DNA of 64,000 bases from Aquirufa beregesia (GCF_011090385.1 NZ_SEWW01000008.1:82041-146040), one strand, 5' to 3'. Counted from the stretch's first letter, positions 18,400 through 28,033 are shown. The notes: a model not told the origin generated them from the sequence alone. Numbers and translations: made by a program.

Positions 18400-19380
18400 A
18401 TGAATACAAGGAACACCCAACACACCACGATGGCAACCATGAATGCTCATTTAAACATACCTGGTAACCCATCTCTTGCGAAAAGTAGTATCAGTCAATT
18501 GAATGATGGAAACTCAGCAAAATCTCTGAGAGCATTAAGCGAAGAGGAATTTAAATTCTGGAAACGTGAAGGCTATATCGTGGTAAAAAATGCTATCTCC
18601 AAAGAACAAGCTGCTCAAACGGCACAAGCCATTTGGGAATTTGAAGAAAAAGACCCCAATGATGCAAGCTCTTGGTATACTCCACCTAGAGCAGATATGC
18701 AAATGAGGGAACTAATTGGTTCAGGAATGGTAGAAATGTACAATCATCCTTTGCTTTGGGCAAATCGACAAAGCCAACGAGTTTATGATGCTTTTGTGGA
18801 TGTATGGGGAACAGATGATTTATGGGTGACCATAGATCGATGTAATCTCAATTTTCCAGTTCAACCAGATAAACCATTTAAAGGATTCATTCATTGGGAT
18901 TATGATCCAGAAACAAAACCCGTGAATGTACAAGGAGTGTTGGCTTTAGTAGACCAAACAGACGAAAACATGGGAGGCTTTCAATGCATTCCCGAGTTGT
19001 ACCGCACATATGATACTTGGAAATTAAGTCAACCCGAAGATCGTGATCGATTTAAGCCCGACACCACCAGATTCCAACTCACCAAAATTAAAATGGAAGC
19101 AGGAGATTTACTTATTTTTAATAGCCTGTTGGCTCATGGAATCAGACCTAATCTAACCCAAGATAAAGTACGTGTTGCTCAATATATTTCCATGATGCCG
19201 GCAGAACCCGATAACCAAGCTTTACTTGATTGGCGAATTAATTCATGGAAAAACAAAATTGCGCCAGAAGGTTATGCTTTTCCAGGAGACCCAAGAGGGA
19301 AGGAAAAGACACAGCCAGTAGCTGAGCTAAACGAGCTTGGAAAAAAACTGCTGGGCTTCGGATCTAACTACCTCAAATGA
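18400..19380 (+). CDS. Phytanoyl-CoA dioxygenase (PhyH) family protein
   Basis: A 326-residue Fe(II)/2-oxoglutarate-dependent oxygenase. The HxD iron motif is in FIHWDYD, and the distal His and the 2-oxoglutarate-binding Arg fit LAHGIRPNLTQDKVRVAQ. The frame is open upstream to a TTG at 18358, but the ATG at 18400 is preferred; ATGs at 18430 and 18439 are also possible because the first 25 residues are low-complexity. PhyH relatives hydroxylate varied small molecules, not only phytanoyl-CoA. Its stop overlaps the convergent GH105 gene by 13 bases. Divergence from an AraC gene suggests it is induced by a specific compound. Confidence 0.85.
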   Translation: MNTRNTQHTTMATMNAHLNIPGNPSLAKSSISQLNDGNSAKSLRALSEEEFKFWKREGYIVVKNAISKEQAAQTAQAIWEFEEKDPNDASSWYTPPRADMQMRELIGSGMVEMYNHPLLWANRQSQRVYDAFVDVWGTDDLWVTIDRCNLNFPVQPDKPFKGFIHWDYDPETKPVNVQGVLALVDQTDENMGGFQCIPELYRTYDTWKLSQPEDRDRFKPDTTRFQLTKIKMEAGDLLIFNSLLAHGIRPNLTQDKVRVAQYISMMPAEPDNQALLDWRINSWKNKIAPEGYAFPGDPRGKEKTQPVAELNELGKKLLGFGSNYLK

Positions 19381-20714
19381 ATAGCAGAATCTTTGATCTC
19401 AAACGAATGATTTTTCATCATTTCCCACATGGCCGCCCCTGCTAATAATACTGGGCCATACCCATGCGCTGCAAAAGGTGATATCGGTCGATTGAAATAA
19501 AAAGCAGGATCCCAAGCCAATCCTGTACCCACACAAGTTCCATCTACTTGTCCTTGTGCATTGACTTTAGAGGCTGTAGCTTGCCAACCTAAAATGGCGG
19601 CTGGCCCATAAGTTCGAGGATCCAACCAACCTTGGTTTACTCCTTTAGCTAAGACATAGGTATAAATAGCCGTCGCTGAAGTTTCCAAATAAGAATCATT
19701 CCGATCAATCAATTGATGCCAAAAACCAGTACCATCTTGATGCGCCATTAAGCCTTTCAAATGCTTTTTTAATTGACTTAATAAAGCTGGGCGGGCAGGA
19801 TGATTCGCAGGCAAAAACTCCAATAATTCTGCATTGGTCAACAAGGCCCAACCGTTAGCTCTAGCCCAATGAAATTCGGGATGCTCCTCCGATCCTTCAA
19901 GATAACCATGCATAAACAAACCTAAACTAGGATTGAACATACGTTTTTGATAGGATTCAAACTGAAATACCGCTTCATTAAAACAATTCACATTCACCGA
20001 ATCCTTACCTAACTGTAATAAGGCTGGAATAGCCATATATAAATCATCTAACCAAATGGTATTGGGCAATGGACGCATACGAGCCAAGGTCTTATCGGGT
20101 AATCGATGTTCTTCTTTTAAGATAAAGTTCAATGCCTTTTGGGTAATTAAAGAATCATCTCCATCGAATCCAGCACGTTTTGCTTTTAAAAAAGCCATGG
20201 ACATCGCTCCAATATCATCCAATGCTTTTGGATTAATTAAACCACTCAACACATGAGATTTAGTGGGATTTTGCTGCGTATATTGATAGGCCTTGGGTAA
20301 AGTCTCAAGGATAAATTTCAATCGCTTAAATACAAACTCTTTGTATTTGGCATCACCACTAACCTTTTCTAAGGCCAACATACCATGGTATGTTACTCCA
20401 AACTCATAAGAAACAGGTCTAAAATCCCCTTTGGCAAAGACTAATTGATCAGAATAAATTTGGTATGGATTCCAACCTTCTCCAGAAGCTTTATGAATCA
20501 AATTGGCAGGTGTAGCCTTTTCCAAATACGTATAAACCTTATCCACCGTTGCTTTGATTTGTCCTTCATTAGGAACGACATAGGGTGTAGGATAATCGGG
20601 TTGAAGGGCATGCAAAGGGGCATTAGCATCAGAAGCTGCCGTAATATTTTTTTGTGCTAAACCAGGAATGATGTAGGAAACGAATGCTCCCAAAATCAAG
20701 ATTACTTTTTTCAT
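19368..20714 (-). CDS. GH88/GH105-type unsaturated rhamnogalacturonyl hydrolase, secreted
   Basis: A 448-residue protein with a signal peptide (MKKVILILGAFVSYIIPGLAQ), so probably periplasmic. It is a YteR/YesR-like (alpha/alpha)6 barrel: the TIWLDDLYMAIPAL segment carries the catalytic-type Asp, with FHWARANGWALLTNAELLEF and GTGFWHQLIDRNDSYLETSA typical of GH105. It would remove unsaturated galacturonic acid from rhamnogalacturonan oligosaccharides. The start at 20714 begins the signal peptide; longer upstream frame is rejected. It complements the GH88 gene at 14352. The exact linkage is not predictable. Confidence 0.85.
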   Translation of the reverse strand: MKKVILILGAFVSYIIPGLAQKNITAASDANAPLHALQPDYPTPYVVPNEGQIKATVDKVYTYLEKATPANLIHKASGEGWNPYQIYSDQLVFAKGDFRPVSYEFGVTYHGMLALEKVSGDAKYKEFVFKRLKFILETLPKAYQYTQQNPTKSHVLSGLINPKALDDIGAMSMAFLKAKRAGFDGDDSLITQKALNFILKEEHRLPDKTLARMRPLPNTIWLDDLYMAIPALLQLGKDSVNVNCFNEAVFQFESYQKRMFNPSLGLFMHGYLEGSEEHPEFHWARANGWALLTNAELLEFLPANHPARPALLSQLKKHLKGLMAHQDGTGFWHQLIDRNDSYLETSATAIYTYVLAKGVNQGWLDPRTYGPAAILGWQATASKVNAQGQVDGTCVGTGLAWDPAFYFNRPISPFAAHGYGPVLLAGAAMWEMMKNHSFEIKDSAIHLR

Positions 20715-20772
20715 ATTCAATAATTTACACATGGAATAAAGACCGATGGCCCACAAATCTACGCATTAACAA

Positions 20773-20824
20773 ACAAAAAAAAGGAGTTTTCTTCCGCTGT
20801 GAACGTGTAGAAAACTCCTTTTAT
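20773..20824 (-). terminator. Rho-independent terminator after PQQ-dehydrogenase fusion
   Basis: An AAAGGAGTTTTC / GAAAACTCCTTT stem (20780-20791 and 20810-20821) with an 18-base loop lies past the stop at 20842. On the minus strand it is followed by a long U run. It separates this gene from GH105. Confidence 0.8.
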
Positions 20825-20841
20825 ATGGATTTATTGTGAGC

Positions 20842-23688
20842 TTATTGCTTCACTTCTATTCCTGAAATCTGCACGACAATTTGTTGGGGTGCTGTTTGAG
20901 GATTAACTGCTACAAAATAGATATCGTGTGAACCACTTACGGCCTGAATATCTACTTTAACTGGAGCCGGACCACCCATTCTTCTCTGCCCACCACCTTG
21001 ACCAGCTGGTGCCCCAGCTGCTGGAGCTGTAGTAGGAGTTCCCAAAGGTGCACCTTTCTGTTGTGAATTAGCTGCTGCTGGAGGAGGACCAAAACCAGTA
21101 GCCTGAGAAACAGCAATTGGTGTTGTTTTTCCAATTAAGGTTCCAGTTGGTGAATCCAAACGAATTTCAATGACCCCACCAGTAGCATTGGTACGTGCTT
21201 GTGCCGAAGCTGAAATTTCCATGGATTTAATTCCAGTCAAATCCAATTGCCTATACGCAATGTAAGGATTTTGTCCCACCATGTTGGTAGCACGTGCTGG
21301 AGTAATCAATTGTTGAATTCCAAAACGCAAATCAGCTTTCTCTGGATCTAAAGACGGATGACGTAATAGCAACCATTTCTCCGATTGTGCAGGAGAAATC
21401 TTATTATTTCCCTTGTCTAAATAAGTGGCCCGTACCACAAATACTCCTTTAGAACCTACATTCTCTTTCGGGATAACAGCATCAATTTCACCAGCCAATG
21501 GAATGTTATTGTTGGCTTTTTTATCCCCTAAACTCAAGATATAAGTAACCATGGATTTAGCATCCGCTTTGGAAATCTGTGGGTGAGCACTCATGGCATG
21601 TTCTCCCCAAACTCCCATTCCACCAGCAACCACTTTAGTTGCCAATTGATCCACCACATTTTGTCCCTTGTATTTAGCAGCCACTTCTTGGTAGCTAGGT
21701 CCAACTGAACGTACATTTAAAATATGACATGATTTACAATCACTTTGATTGATTAATTTCAAACCAGCAGAAGCAAATAAATCACTGTCTGCTTTACGGT
21801 GACTTTGAGACATCTCAATTGGATCATATCCTGAAGCAATGTAGTCTACCGTAGCAGCTACTGATTCTGGGGCAATCCCTTTTCCTAAAACTCCGTCTTC
21901 TTTATCTTCTACCTGAATTTGGTATGCCAATTTTTGACCTGGGAAATAGAATGATTTATTACCACTTGGAACTACAATGTCCACTTTAGGAGATTCATTA
22001 CCTACCTGAACTTCCAAAGAAGCAGTATTACTCAAACCTTTAGGGTCTGTAGCTTTCAAACTAACTTGGTATTTTCCTGATTGACTTAATGCTAATTCTG
22101 GAGATTCACCTGTCAAGGTTTGTACCACTTTACCCTGTTTTTTAACAGTCCAAGTATAGGTCAATTTATCACCATCATAATCTTTCGTTCCTTCTGCAGA
22201 CAATTTTGTTTTGAACGGTGCTGCACCACTTAATTTGCCAGCACTCACTTCCACAGATGGTTTTCTATTTCCTCCTTGGTATTCGATCTTCACTAATCTA
22301 GCATTATCATTCCCTTTGAACCAAGCAGAACCATATTCTAAGACATATAAATCTCCATCTGGACTAAACTTCATGTCAATAGCACTACCAAAACTTTGAT
22401 TAGGCAAGAAACGCTCCATGGATTTATAGTTACCATTTTCGTCTAAAGTAACTGACATAATCCATCCGCGCATAAACTCCACGATCAACCATTTTCCTTC
22501 ATAATACGAAGGGAATGCGCGTTTTGAGGTGATAGGAAAATCAGAACGATGATAAACAGGACCACCAGTTGCACTTCTACCAGAAGCTCCTACTAATGGG
22601 AACTCTTCCGAAGTACCGTATGGATACCAAATAAATGCTTTTTGAGCAGTAGGCAATTCCTTTAAACCATCGTTGTTAGGAGATTCATTCAAAGGTTTAA
22701 CTGGATTAAAACGAGGTCCTGAAGTAGAATTCTCAAAATTATAATCGGCATAGGCTTTGTTGTCTCCAATAAAATAGGGCCATCCAAAAAATCCTGGACC
22801 CTTAGCTTGGTTAAATTCATCATACCCTCGGGGTCCTCTATCTGAATCAACAGATGCATCAGGGCCTACCTCTCCCCAATAGATATAACCTGTTTTAGAA
22901 TCTATACTAACTCTCCAAGGGTTACGATGTCCCATCGTGTAGATTTCAGGACGTGTCTTGGGAGTTCCAACTGGAAATAAGTTTCCTTTGGGAATCGTAT
23001 ATGATCCATCTTTCTCTGGATGAATACGTAAAATTTTTCCTAATAAATTATTAGTATTAGCCGCTCCACGTTGATCATCCCAATAAGCTTGTCCGGCACG
23101 CTCATCAATAGGGGCATATCCATCTGAATTACTGTTACTGGTATTGTTACCTACGGTCAAGAATAAATTTCCAGATTTATCAAAAGCCATGCCCCCACCT
23201 GTATGACAACATTCCTCACGCTGAGTAGGCACTTCTAAAATAACTTTTTGCTGGTCTACTAATAATTCCTCGCCTTTCAACTCCATACGCACTAAAATGT
23301 GCTTACTTTCAGTTGGATGAGCATAATATACATACAACCAATGGTTCACTTTAAAATTAGGGTCCACTGCAATACCCATTAAGCCTTCTTCAGCTTCACG
23401 AACCATACCCACACGGTTCTTGTATTTTGTATTGACAACAATGTGCCCTATGACTTTCGTTTCTTTGGTGCTAGGATTGTATTGTTTTACATCCCCTTTT
23501 CTTTCTACAAATAAAATGCGACCATCTGGTAAAAAAACCATTTCCATAGGTTCATCTAATTTTTCCATTAATACAGACTTAACGAATCTATTTTCATCAG
23601 GAGCCTGTGCATTTCCTTGGAATGACCAAAGAGCAACGCAAGAGAGCATTAAAAGGCGCGTTAACCTGCCCATTGTAAAGTGTTTCAT
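20842..23688 (-). CDS. PQQ-type sugar dehydrogenase fused to PKD, cytochrome c and CBM-like domains
   Basis: A 948-residue exported protein. After the signal peptide (cleavage near GNAQ-APDEN) comes a soluble aldose dehydrogenase-like six-bladed propeller (GLMGIAVDPNF, CCHTGGGMAFD, YTMGHRNPWRV, GEVGPD). A PKD domain follows around residues 490-580, then a mono-haem cytochrome c with CKSCH. The tail resembles a CBM6-like module, interrupted by a Pro/Ala/Gly/Gln-rich stretch. Electrons from sugar oxidation could pass from the propeller to the haem within one chain. The start at 23688 gives the best signal peptide; 23706 is possible. A ThuA domain often found in relatives is absent. Confidence 0.87.
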   Translation of the reverse strand: MKHFTMGRLTRLLMLSCVALWSFQGNAQAPDENRFVKSVLMEKLDEPMEMVFLPDGRILFVERKGDVKQYNPSTKETKVIGHIVVNTKYKNRVGMVREAEEGLMGIAVDPNFKVNHWLYVYYAHPTESKHILVRMELKGEELLVDQQKVILEVPTQREECCHTGGGMAFDKSGNLFLTVGNNTSNSNSDGYAPIDERAGQAYWDDQRGAANTNNLLGKILRIHPEKDGSYTIPKGNLFPVGTPKTRPEIYTMGHRNPWRVSIDSKTGYIYWGEVGPDASVDSDRGPRGYDEFNQAKGPGFFGWPYFIGDNKAYADYNFENSTSGPRFNPVKPLNESPNNDGLKELPTAQKAFIWYPYGTSEEFPLVGASGRSATGGPVYHRSDFPITSKRAFPSYYEGKWLIVEFMRGWIMSVTLDENGNYKSMERFLPNQSFGSAIDMKFSPDGDLYVLEYGSAWFKGNDNARLVKIEYQGGNRKPSVEVSAGKLSGAAPFKTKLSAEGTKDYDGDKLTYTWTVKKQGKVVQTLTGESPELALSQSGKYQVSLKATDPKGLSNTASLEVQVGNESPKVDIVVPSGNKSFYFPGQKLAYQIQVEDKEDGVLGKGIAPESVAATVDYIASGYDPIEMSQSHRKADSDLFASAGLKLINQSDCKSCHILNVRSVGPSYQEVAAKYKGQNVVDQLATKVVAGGMGVWGEHAMSAHPQISKADAKSMVTYILSLGDKKANNNIPLAGEIDAVIPKENVGSKGVFVVRATYLDKGNNKISPAQSEKWLLLRHPSLDPEKADLRFGIQQLITPARATNMVGQNPYIAYRQLDLTGIKSMEISASAQARTNATGGVIEIRLDSPTGTLIGKTTPIAVSQATGFGPPPAAANSQQKGAPLGTPTTAPAAGAPAGQGGGQRRMGGPAPVKVDIQAVSGSHDIYFVAVNPQTAPQQIVVQISGIEVKQ

Positions 23689-23856
23689 ATATGTAAGGTT
23701 GTTCATTTTACAAAAATGATACAATAAGTCGAATGAAAAAAATGCATATATGCTTTTGCTACCAATACGCACTATTTGTCGACAAAGGCTGAAATAGCTA
23801 TAAAAATCATCATAAATCCTGAAAAAAATCCCTAATTTTCAAAAAACCAGATTCAC

Positions 23857-24282
23857 ATGATGGGTAAAATATGTTTACTTTTCTTGCTTTCATTCAGCAG
23901 TTTGGCTCAAACAAATTCAGATGAAGCTTCCATCCGAGCCATTTTAGCTACACAGAATAAATTATGGAATCAAGGTGATATTTCAGGCTTTATGGCTTAT
24001 TATCACCATTCGACAGATTTAAAATTTATCAGTAAAAATGGAATAACCCAAGGCTGGGATGCCACCTTAGCTCGATATCAAAAAAGCTATCCCAATCAGG
24101 AAGCCATGGGGCAATTGAGCTTTGATATTTTGGAAGTGGACGTGACGGCTTCTAAAACGGCTTGGGTTATTGGAAAATGGAATTTAGTTAGACCCAAATT
24201 AGGAGATGTTGGCGGGCATTTTACTTTACTCTTGAAAAAAATCAAGGGGAAATGGCTCATTTTCAGAGATCATACGAGCTAA
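23857..24282 (+). CDS. Exported DUF4440/SnoaL-like (NTF2 fold) protein
   Basis: A 141-residue protein with a signal peptide (MMGKICLLFLLSFSSLAQ) followed by one NTF2-like domain: SDEASIRAILATQNKLWNQGDISGFMAYY, the DLKFISKNG strand, WDATLARYQKSYP, and C-terminal strands ending KWLIFRDHTS. Such domains bind small ligands or act as minor enzymes; no catalytic set is evident. It overlaps the convergent phosphatase-like gene by 20 bases. Function is unknown. Confidence 0.8.
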   Translation: MMGKICLLFLLSFSSLAQTNSDEASIRAILATQNKLWNQGDISGFMAYYHHSTDLKFISKNGITQGWDATLARYQKSYPNQEAMGQLSFDILEVDVTASKTAWVIGKWNLVRPKLGDVGGHFTLLLKKIKGKWLIFRDHTS

Positions 24283-24877
24283 GAATTTCAAAGGCATAAA
24301 ACAATTCTGAGGCTATTTGGGCAGAACGCTCGTCGTATTGAAATGCCTCCTCCAGACTATCATCATACATTTTTGGATCCTCGTATCTTAAAGGAATCCT
24401 GACTGAAGCCCCTGAAATGTAAGGGCAATTTTCGTCGGCATGAGCACATGTCATCACCGCAGCAAATTGCTGATGTGGATTGATGGGATTATCGTAAATT
24501 TTAGAAAAAGCTATCATAGGTTGGGCATCTTCTGTATGAAAAATAACATATACAGGATTAGCATGTCCTCGTTTGATGACCTGAAAACCAAAGCGTTGCA
24601 TAGAAGCCACAGCCCGCTCATTACAAGCCGTTTCCTCCACTCCTCCCGAATACGCTTGCAAAGGAATACCAAAAAAATCGGCGGCCGTTTGTGCCCAAAT
24701 CTGAGAAAATTGACTCCTCCTAGAATTGTGTGTACAAATAAAATTTAATCGCAAAGGCTTTCCTTGTTGTAAACAATCCTTCATATAGGCCACCAATACA
24801 GCAATCTGTTCTTTTCTCTCTGCTGAAATTGGTCGTTCACGAATGGTTTGAATTTTTGCCTCTAAAGCTGGATACAT
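24263..24877 (-). CDS. Low-molecular-weight phosphatase/arsenate reductase-like protein
   Basis: A 204-residue protein with the CX5R phosphate-binding loop of LMW protein tyrosine phosphatases and thioredoxin-type arsenate reductases: FICTHNSRRSQ, Cys48 and Arg54. VMTCAHADENCPY and the acidic C-terminal segment carry further Cys residues resembling the redox cysteines of arsenate reductases. An N-terminal helical stretch of about 40 residues precedes the loop. No arsR or arsenite pump lies nearby, so a role in arsenate resistance is uncertain; signalling phosphatase is the alternative. Confidence 0.78.
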   Translation of the reverse strand: MYPALEAKIQTIRERPISAERKEQIAVLVAYMKDCLQQGKPLRLNFICTHNSRRSQFSQIWAQTAADFFGIPLQAYSGGVEETACNERAVASMQRFGFQVIKRGHANPVYVIFHTEDAQPMIAFSKIYDNPINPHQQFAAVMTCAHADENCPYISGASVRIPLRYEDPKMYDDSLEEAFQYDERSAQIASELFYAFEILSSYDL

Positions 24878-24947
24878 GGTAAATTAAATTTTATTGTATC
24901 GCAATATTACGATAAATATAAGGGTTGAAAAACAGATGAATGAATAT

Positions 24948-25811
24948 TTAAGGAACGATGACATGAAAATGACCAGGCAAGACATGAAACTCAAAACGAT
25001 TTGAGACTATTAATTCACCATCTATTTGGGCTTTCAGCTTCCGCTCAGACAGTATGGTAACTTGCTTAGCTTGTTGAAAATGTAGAAATGAAATATGTTC
25101 ATGTTTGCCTTGTTGGATCTTCGGCAAATACCATATTCGTTTAAAAATAGATAAAGGTTCACAAAGCAATATATCCAATTGGTTATCCCAGATAGATGCA
25201 TTGGGGATAAAATGAAAGCCTCCTCCCGCTCTAGAAGAATTAAAAACCATGCATAAAAAAACACGGCGCTCTATCCATTCGCTGCCTAAACTCATGCGAA
25301 TGGGAAATGACCGAAAGGTGAAAATCTGAGGTATGGCCGCCAAAAAATAGCCAATTAATCCACCAATGGCTCGTATGGCATTCATGGACTCCAAGACCTC
25401 TCCTTCCAAACCCATGCCCACTCCATTTAAAAACAATTGACCATTGCACATTCCCGCATCTACGGCCCGACTTTTTTCAGACAAGATGATGTTTAAATGA
25501 GCCTCCTTAGTGACATCTCCATACAATTTCCAATAAAAATCATTTCCTGTGCCCCCTTTGAAAAAGGCAATGGGAAGATGGCAGTTAGGATAAGCATTTG
25601 CAAAATAATTGTAGGTCCCATCCCCACCCAGCACCCAAATTTGATTAAAACCATCTAAATTTGGAGGCCAATCTTGAAAAAACATGACCACGCGTAGCGT
25701 ACCTTGAGTCTTTAATTCGACTTGTTCCTCCACCCAATGCGCATACGTTCTAGTTCTTTTGGAACAAAAAGGATTAATCAAAAATGCGATATGACTTATC
25801 TCCACACCCAA
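24948..25811 (-). CDS. Diacylglycerol kinase catalytic-domain lipid kinase
   Basis: A 287-residue DagK/YegS-like kinase. It shows the nucleotide-binding GGDGT in VLGGDGTYNYF and the GGTGNDFY motif, then the C-terminal beta-sandwich domain. It would phosphorylate diacylglycerol or a related lipid at the membrane. The frame lacks an ATG near its beginning; a TTG at 25809-25811, three bases after the CBS gene, or the GTG at 25803-25805 are the candidate starts. It forms an operon with the upstream CBS gene. The exact lipid is unknown. Confidence 0.82.
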   Translation of the reverse strand: MGVEISHIAFLINPFCSKRTRTYAHWVEEQVELKTQGTLRVVMFFQDWPPNLDGFNQIWVLGGDGTYNYFANAYPNCHLPIAFFKGGTGNDFYWKLYGDVTKEAHLNIILSEKSRAVDAGMCNGQLFLNGVGMGLEGEVLESMNAIRAIGGLIGYFLAAIPQIFTFRSFPIRMSLGSEWIERRVFLCMVFNSSRAGGGFHFIPNASIWDNQLDILLCEPLSIFKRIWYLPKIQQGKHEHISFLHFQQAKQVTILSERKLKAQIDGELIVSNRFEFHVLPGHFHVIVP

Positions 25812-25814
25812 TCC

Positions 25815-26243
25815 TTACATTTGTATGTAATTTTTTAGATGCTCAATCGTATCCAAATGGTCTTGGATAGTAGCTGTAATCAAATCATTGACAGAGATAA
25901 TTCCTGCAAAATGACCATTTTCTAAAACAGGTAAATAACGTATGTTTTTTTCTGATACGATAATCATACACATCTCGAGCGTTGTTTCTCGGTTGATATG
26001 GGGTAAATCCGTGGACATAATTTCCTTGACAGAGGCATCAATCGAACTTTTGCCTAGTAAAATCACCTTGCGAGCATAGTCCCTTTCGGTCATGATACCC
26101 AAATATTGGTTTCCTTCCATCACAACCACAGAACCAATGTTTTGATCTTGCATAATTTTTAATGCTTCAATCACATGCGTATCAGGTCCTACGGTAATCG
26201 TATCCCTTTTTCTTTGCGATAAAATGTCGTTGACTTTTTTCAT
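25815..26243 (-). CDS. CBS-domain pair protein
   Basis: A 142-residue protein made almost only of two CBS motifs (residues about 8-65 and 75-138; e.g. IMTERDYARKVIL and IISVNDLITATIQDHL). Tandem CBS pairs bind adenine nucleotides and act as sensors. It lies directly upstream of the lipid kinase gene with a three-base gap, so it may regulate or simply accompany it. No enzyme domain is attached. Confidence 0.88.
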   Translation of the reverse strand: MKKVNDILSQRKRDTITVGPDTHVIEALKIMQDQNIGSVVVMEGNQYLGIMTERDYARKVILLGKSSIDASVKEIMSTDLPHINRETTLEMCMIIVSEKNIRYLPVLENGHFAGIISVNDLITATIQDHLDTIEHLKNYIQM

Positions 26244-26310
26244 AGCTTTAATTTTGTGTTGGAATAATTTAAATTAATACAAAAATATTACAAACAAAAA
26301 GCTTTGAACA

Positions 26311-26337
26311 TAAAAAAAGAGGCAGAAGCCTCTTTTC
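26311..26337 (-). terminator. Rho-independent terminator after dioxygenase gene
   Basis: A 9-bp stem (26316-26324 and 26329-26337, AAAAGAGGC) with a 4-base loop is followed on the minus strand by seven Us. It lies 16 bases past the stop of the dioxygenase-like gene. Confidence 0.85.
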
Positions 26338-26352
26338 CATCTAGGAACAAAT

Positions 26353-27087
26353 CTAAACGGCTATAAAAATCGTATGATTTAAATCATACCCTCCTGATGC
26401 ATTGGACTTTACACTAGCCAACTCATTAGACAAAGAGTCCTTAATAATGGAATCCGTGGTGTTTTTAGTCGAATTTTGCCCATGAGCTTTATATAAATCT
26501 GTAGTATACACAGCCGTATTGATTTCCTCTGGAAAAGCAATTTGCGTGGTTAATTTCAATACGTTATTTACATAAATTTGGGCATGTATGTGAGTCACAC
26601 GACCTTGATACCAACCTGGATAAATGGTGGTGAATTTAGCGATACCATTGGCATCAGTGCTAGCAATTCCACGACAGAAGGTTTTCGCCGTATTGTCTTG
26701 AGTGCCTAAATAACCCGTATTTGTATAACCAGAATAATAACCATCTTTATCACAATGCCAAACATCCACGCGTGCATTGGGTAATAAAGCACAGTTAGCG
26801 CTCACGTTTTTAATGGCAATGACCATGTTCAATGGGATTCCCGTTTTACCTTCGGTGATATCCGCATGAGTAATCGTAGCATCCCGCTTATTGTATAATG
26901 GGTAAGGGCCATCCGTTTCAATATCACCTACTTTACAGGTGCTGGATGAACTACTAGAAGAAGAATTATTACTTGAACTTAAGGTACTGGATGGACTCAG
27001 CGTTTCTTCTGATTTACAAGCTACCATGGCAACAGGCCCCATCAATACGGAGGCACCTGCTTTTAATAAAAAATCTTTCCTTTTCAA
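26353..27087 (-). CDS. Intradiol ring-cleavage dioxygenase-like lipoprotein
   Basis: A 244-residue exported protein. The N-terminus has a signal with a lipobox ending MVAC, followed by a serine-rich linker (a run of eight Ser) and a protocatechuate 3,4-dioxygenase beta-like core: DVWHCDKDGYYSGY, YPGWYQGRVTHIHAQIYV, providing Tyr/Tyr/His/His-type Fe(III) ligands. No ATG opens the frame; the preceding in-frame stop is only five codons upstream, so the TTG at 27085-27087 must be the start. Such exported intradiol-like proteins are common in Bacteroidota; the aromatic substrate is unknown. Confidence 0.85.
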   Translation of the reverse strand: MKRKDFLLKAGASVLMGPVAMVACKSEETLSPSSTLSSSNNSSSSSSSSTCKVGDIETDGPYPLYNKRDATITHADITEGKTGIPLNMVIAIKNVSANCALLPNARVDVWHCDKDGYYSGYTNTGYLGTQDNTAKTFCRGIASTDANGIAKFTTIYPGWYQGRVTHIHAQIYVNNVLKLTTQIAFPEEINTAVYTTDLYKAHGQNSTKNTTDSIIKDSLSNELASVKSNASGGYDLNHTIFIAV

Positions 27088-27250
27088 TGTATCATCAATT
27101 TAGGGTGGTGTAGAACTATGTTTAAATTAAAGGAATGATTCTTGAAATATGTTCAGCAATCGTTAAATACCGAAAACAAAAAGTCGAAATCAATAATTAT
27201 GTCGATATCCATATCAGCTCAATTCCTTATCTTAGAAAAAAAATAGAACC

Positions 27251-27967
27251 ATGTCACAAAAACCACTTGTTGCCATCATCACTGGTGCCTCTAAAGGAAT
27301 AGGAAAAGCCCTCGCCTTATTATTAGCAGAACACAACTTCCAATTAGGTCTCATTGCTAGAAGTAAAGGCGAATTAAAGGATCTGGCGGAGAGTATTGCA
27401 GAAATTGGGCACCGCCCTTTGTATTTTGTGGGGGACGTCGCTGATGAAAGCTTTGTAAATTATGCCGTGGAAAAGACAGCACACACCTTCCAAGGGATTG
27501 ATTTTCTCATCAATAATGCTGGTTCCGGTGTTTTTGGGCCAACAGAAAGCTATACCGTAGAAAATTGGGATCAAATATATAATACCAATGTCAAGGGGAC
27601 ATTTCTTTTCTCGAAAGCAGTATTAGCCAGTATGAAAGCTGCTAAAAAAGGACATATCATTTCCATTGCTTCCGATGTCGCTAAACGCGTTTTTGATGGT
27701 GGTTCCTTATATTGCTCATCTAAATATGCCCAACATGCCTTTACAGAAGCCCTTAGAAAAGAAGTGAGAAAGGATGGAATAAAAGTTTCTACGGTATATT
27801 CAGGATTGGTGGATACCATGTTTCATCCAGAACCTCAAGGAGACCAAAGTCATCAAGCCTGGTTGACATGTGAGAATATGGCTGATAGCATCTATTTTAT
27901 CATGAATCAACCTCCACATGTAGTAATCGATGAGTTAATGGTTCACCCCTTATCCCAAGAATATTAA
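27251..27967 (+). CDS. SDR family oxidoreductase
   Basis: A 238-residue classical SDR with TGASKGIG at residues 11-18, NNAG at 88-91 and the catalytic Tyr154/Lys158 pair in YCSSK. It is cytoplasmic and resembles fabG- or 3-ketoacyl-reductase-like members with broad substrates. It is divergent from the dioxygenase gene and separate from the sucrose operon by 80 bases with no obvious link. The substrate is not predicted. Confidence 0.9.
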   Translation: MSQKPLVAIITGASKGIGKALALLLAEHNFQLGLIARSKGELKDLAESIAEIGHRPLYFVGDVADESFVNYAVEKTAHTFQGIDFLINNAGSGVFGPTESYTVENWDQIYNTNVKGTFLFSKAVLASMKAAKKGHIISIASDVAKRVFDGGSLYCSSKYAQHAFTEALRKEVRKDGIKVSTVYSGLVDTMFHPEPQGDQSHQAWLTCENMADSIYFIMNQPPHVVIDELMVHPLSQEY

Positions 27968-28025
27968 ATTTTAATTCAATTATTTCCATAAAAAAGCAGG
28001 TTTTATACATGGTATTATTTATATT

Positions 28026-28033
28026 TATTTTTG
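28026..28033 (+). promoter_or_regulatory. Candidate Bacteroidota -7 box for the sucrose operon
   Basis: TATTTTTG matches TAnnTTTG and ends 13 bases before the MFS start. A T-rich GGTTTTA word lies roughly where the -33 box belongs, but it is not a clear TTTG. It is a weak match. Confidence 0.35.
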
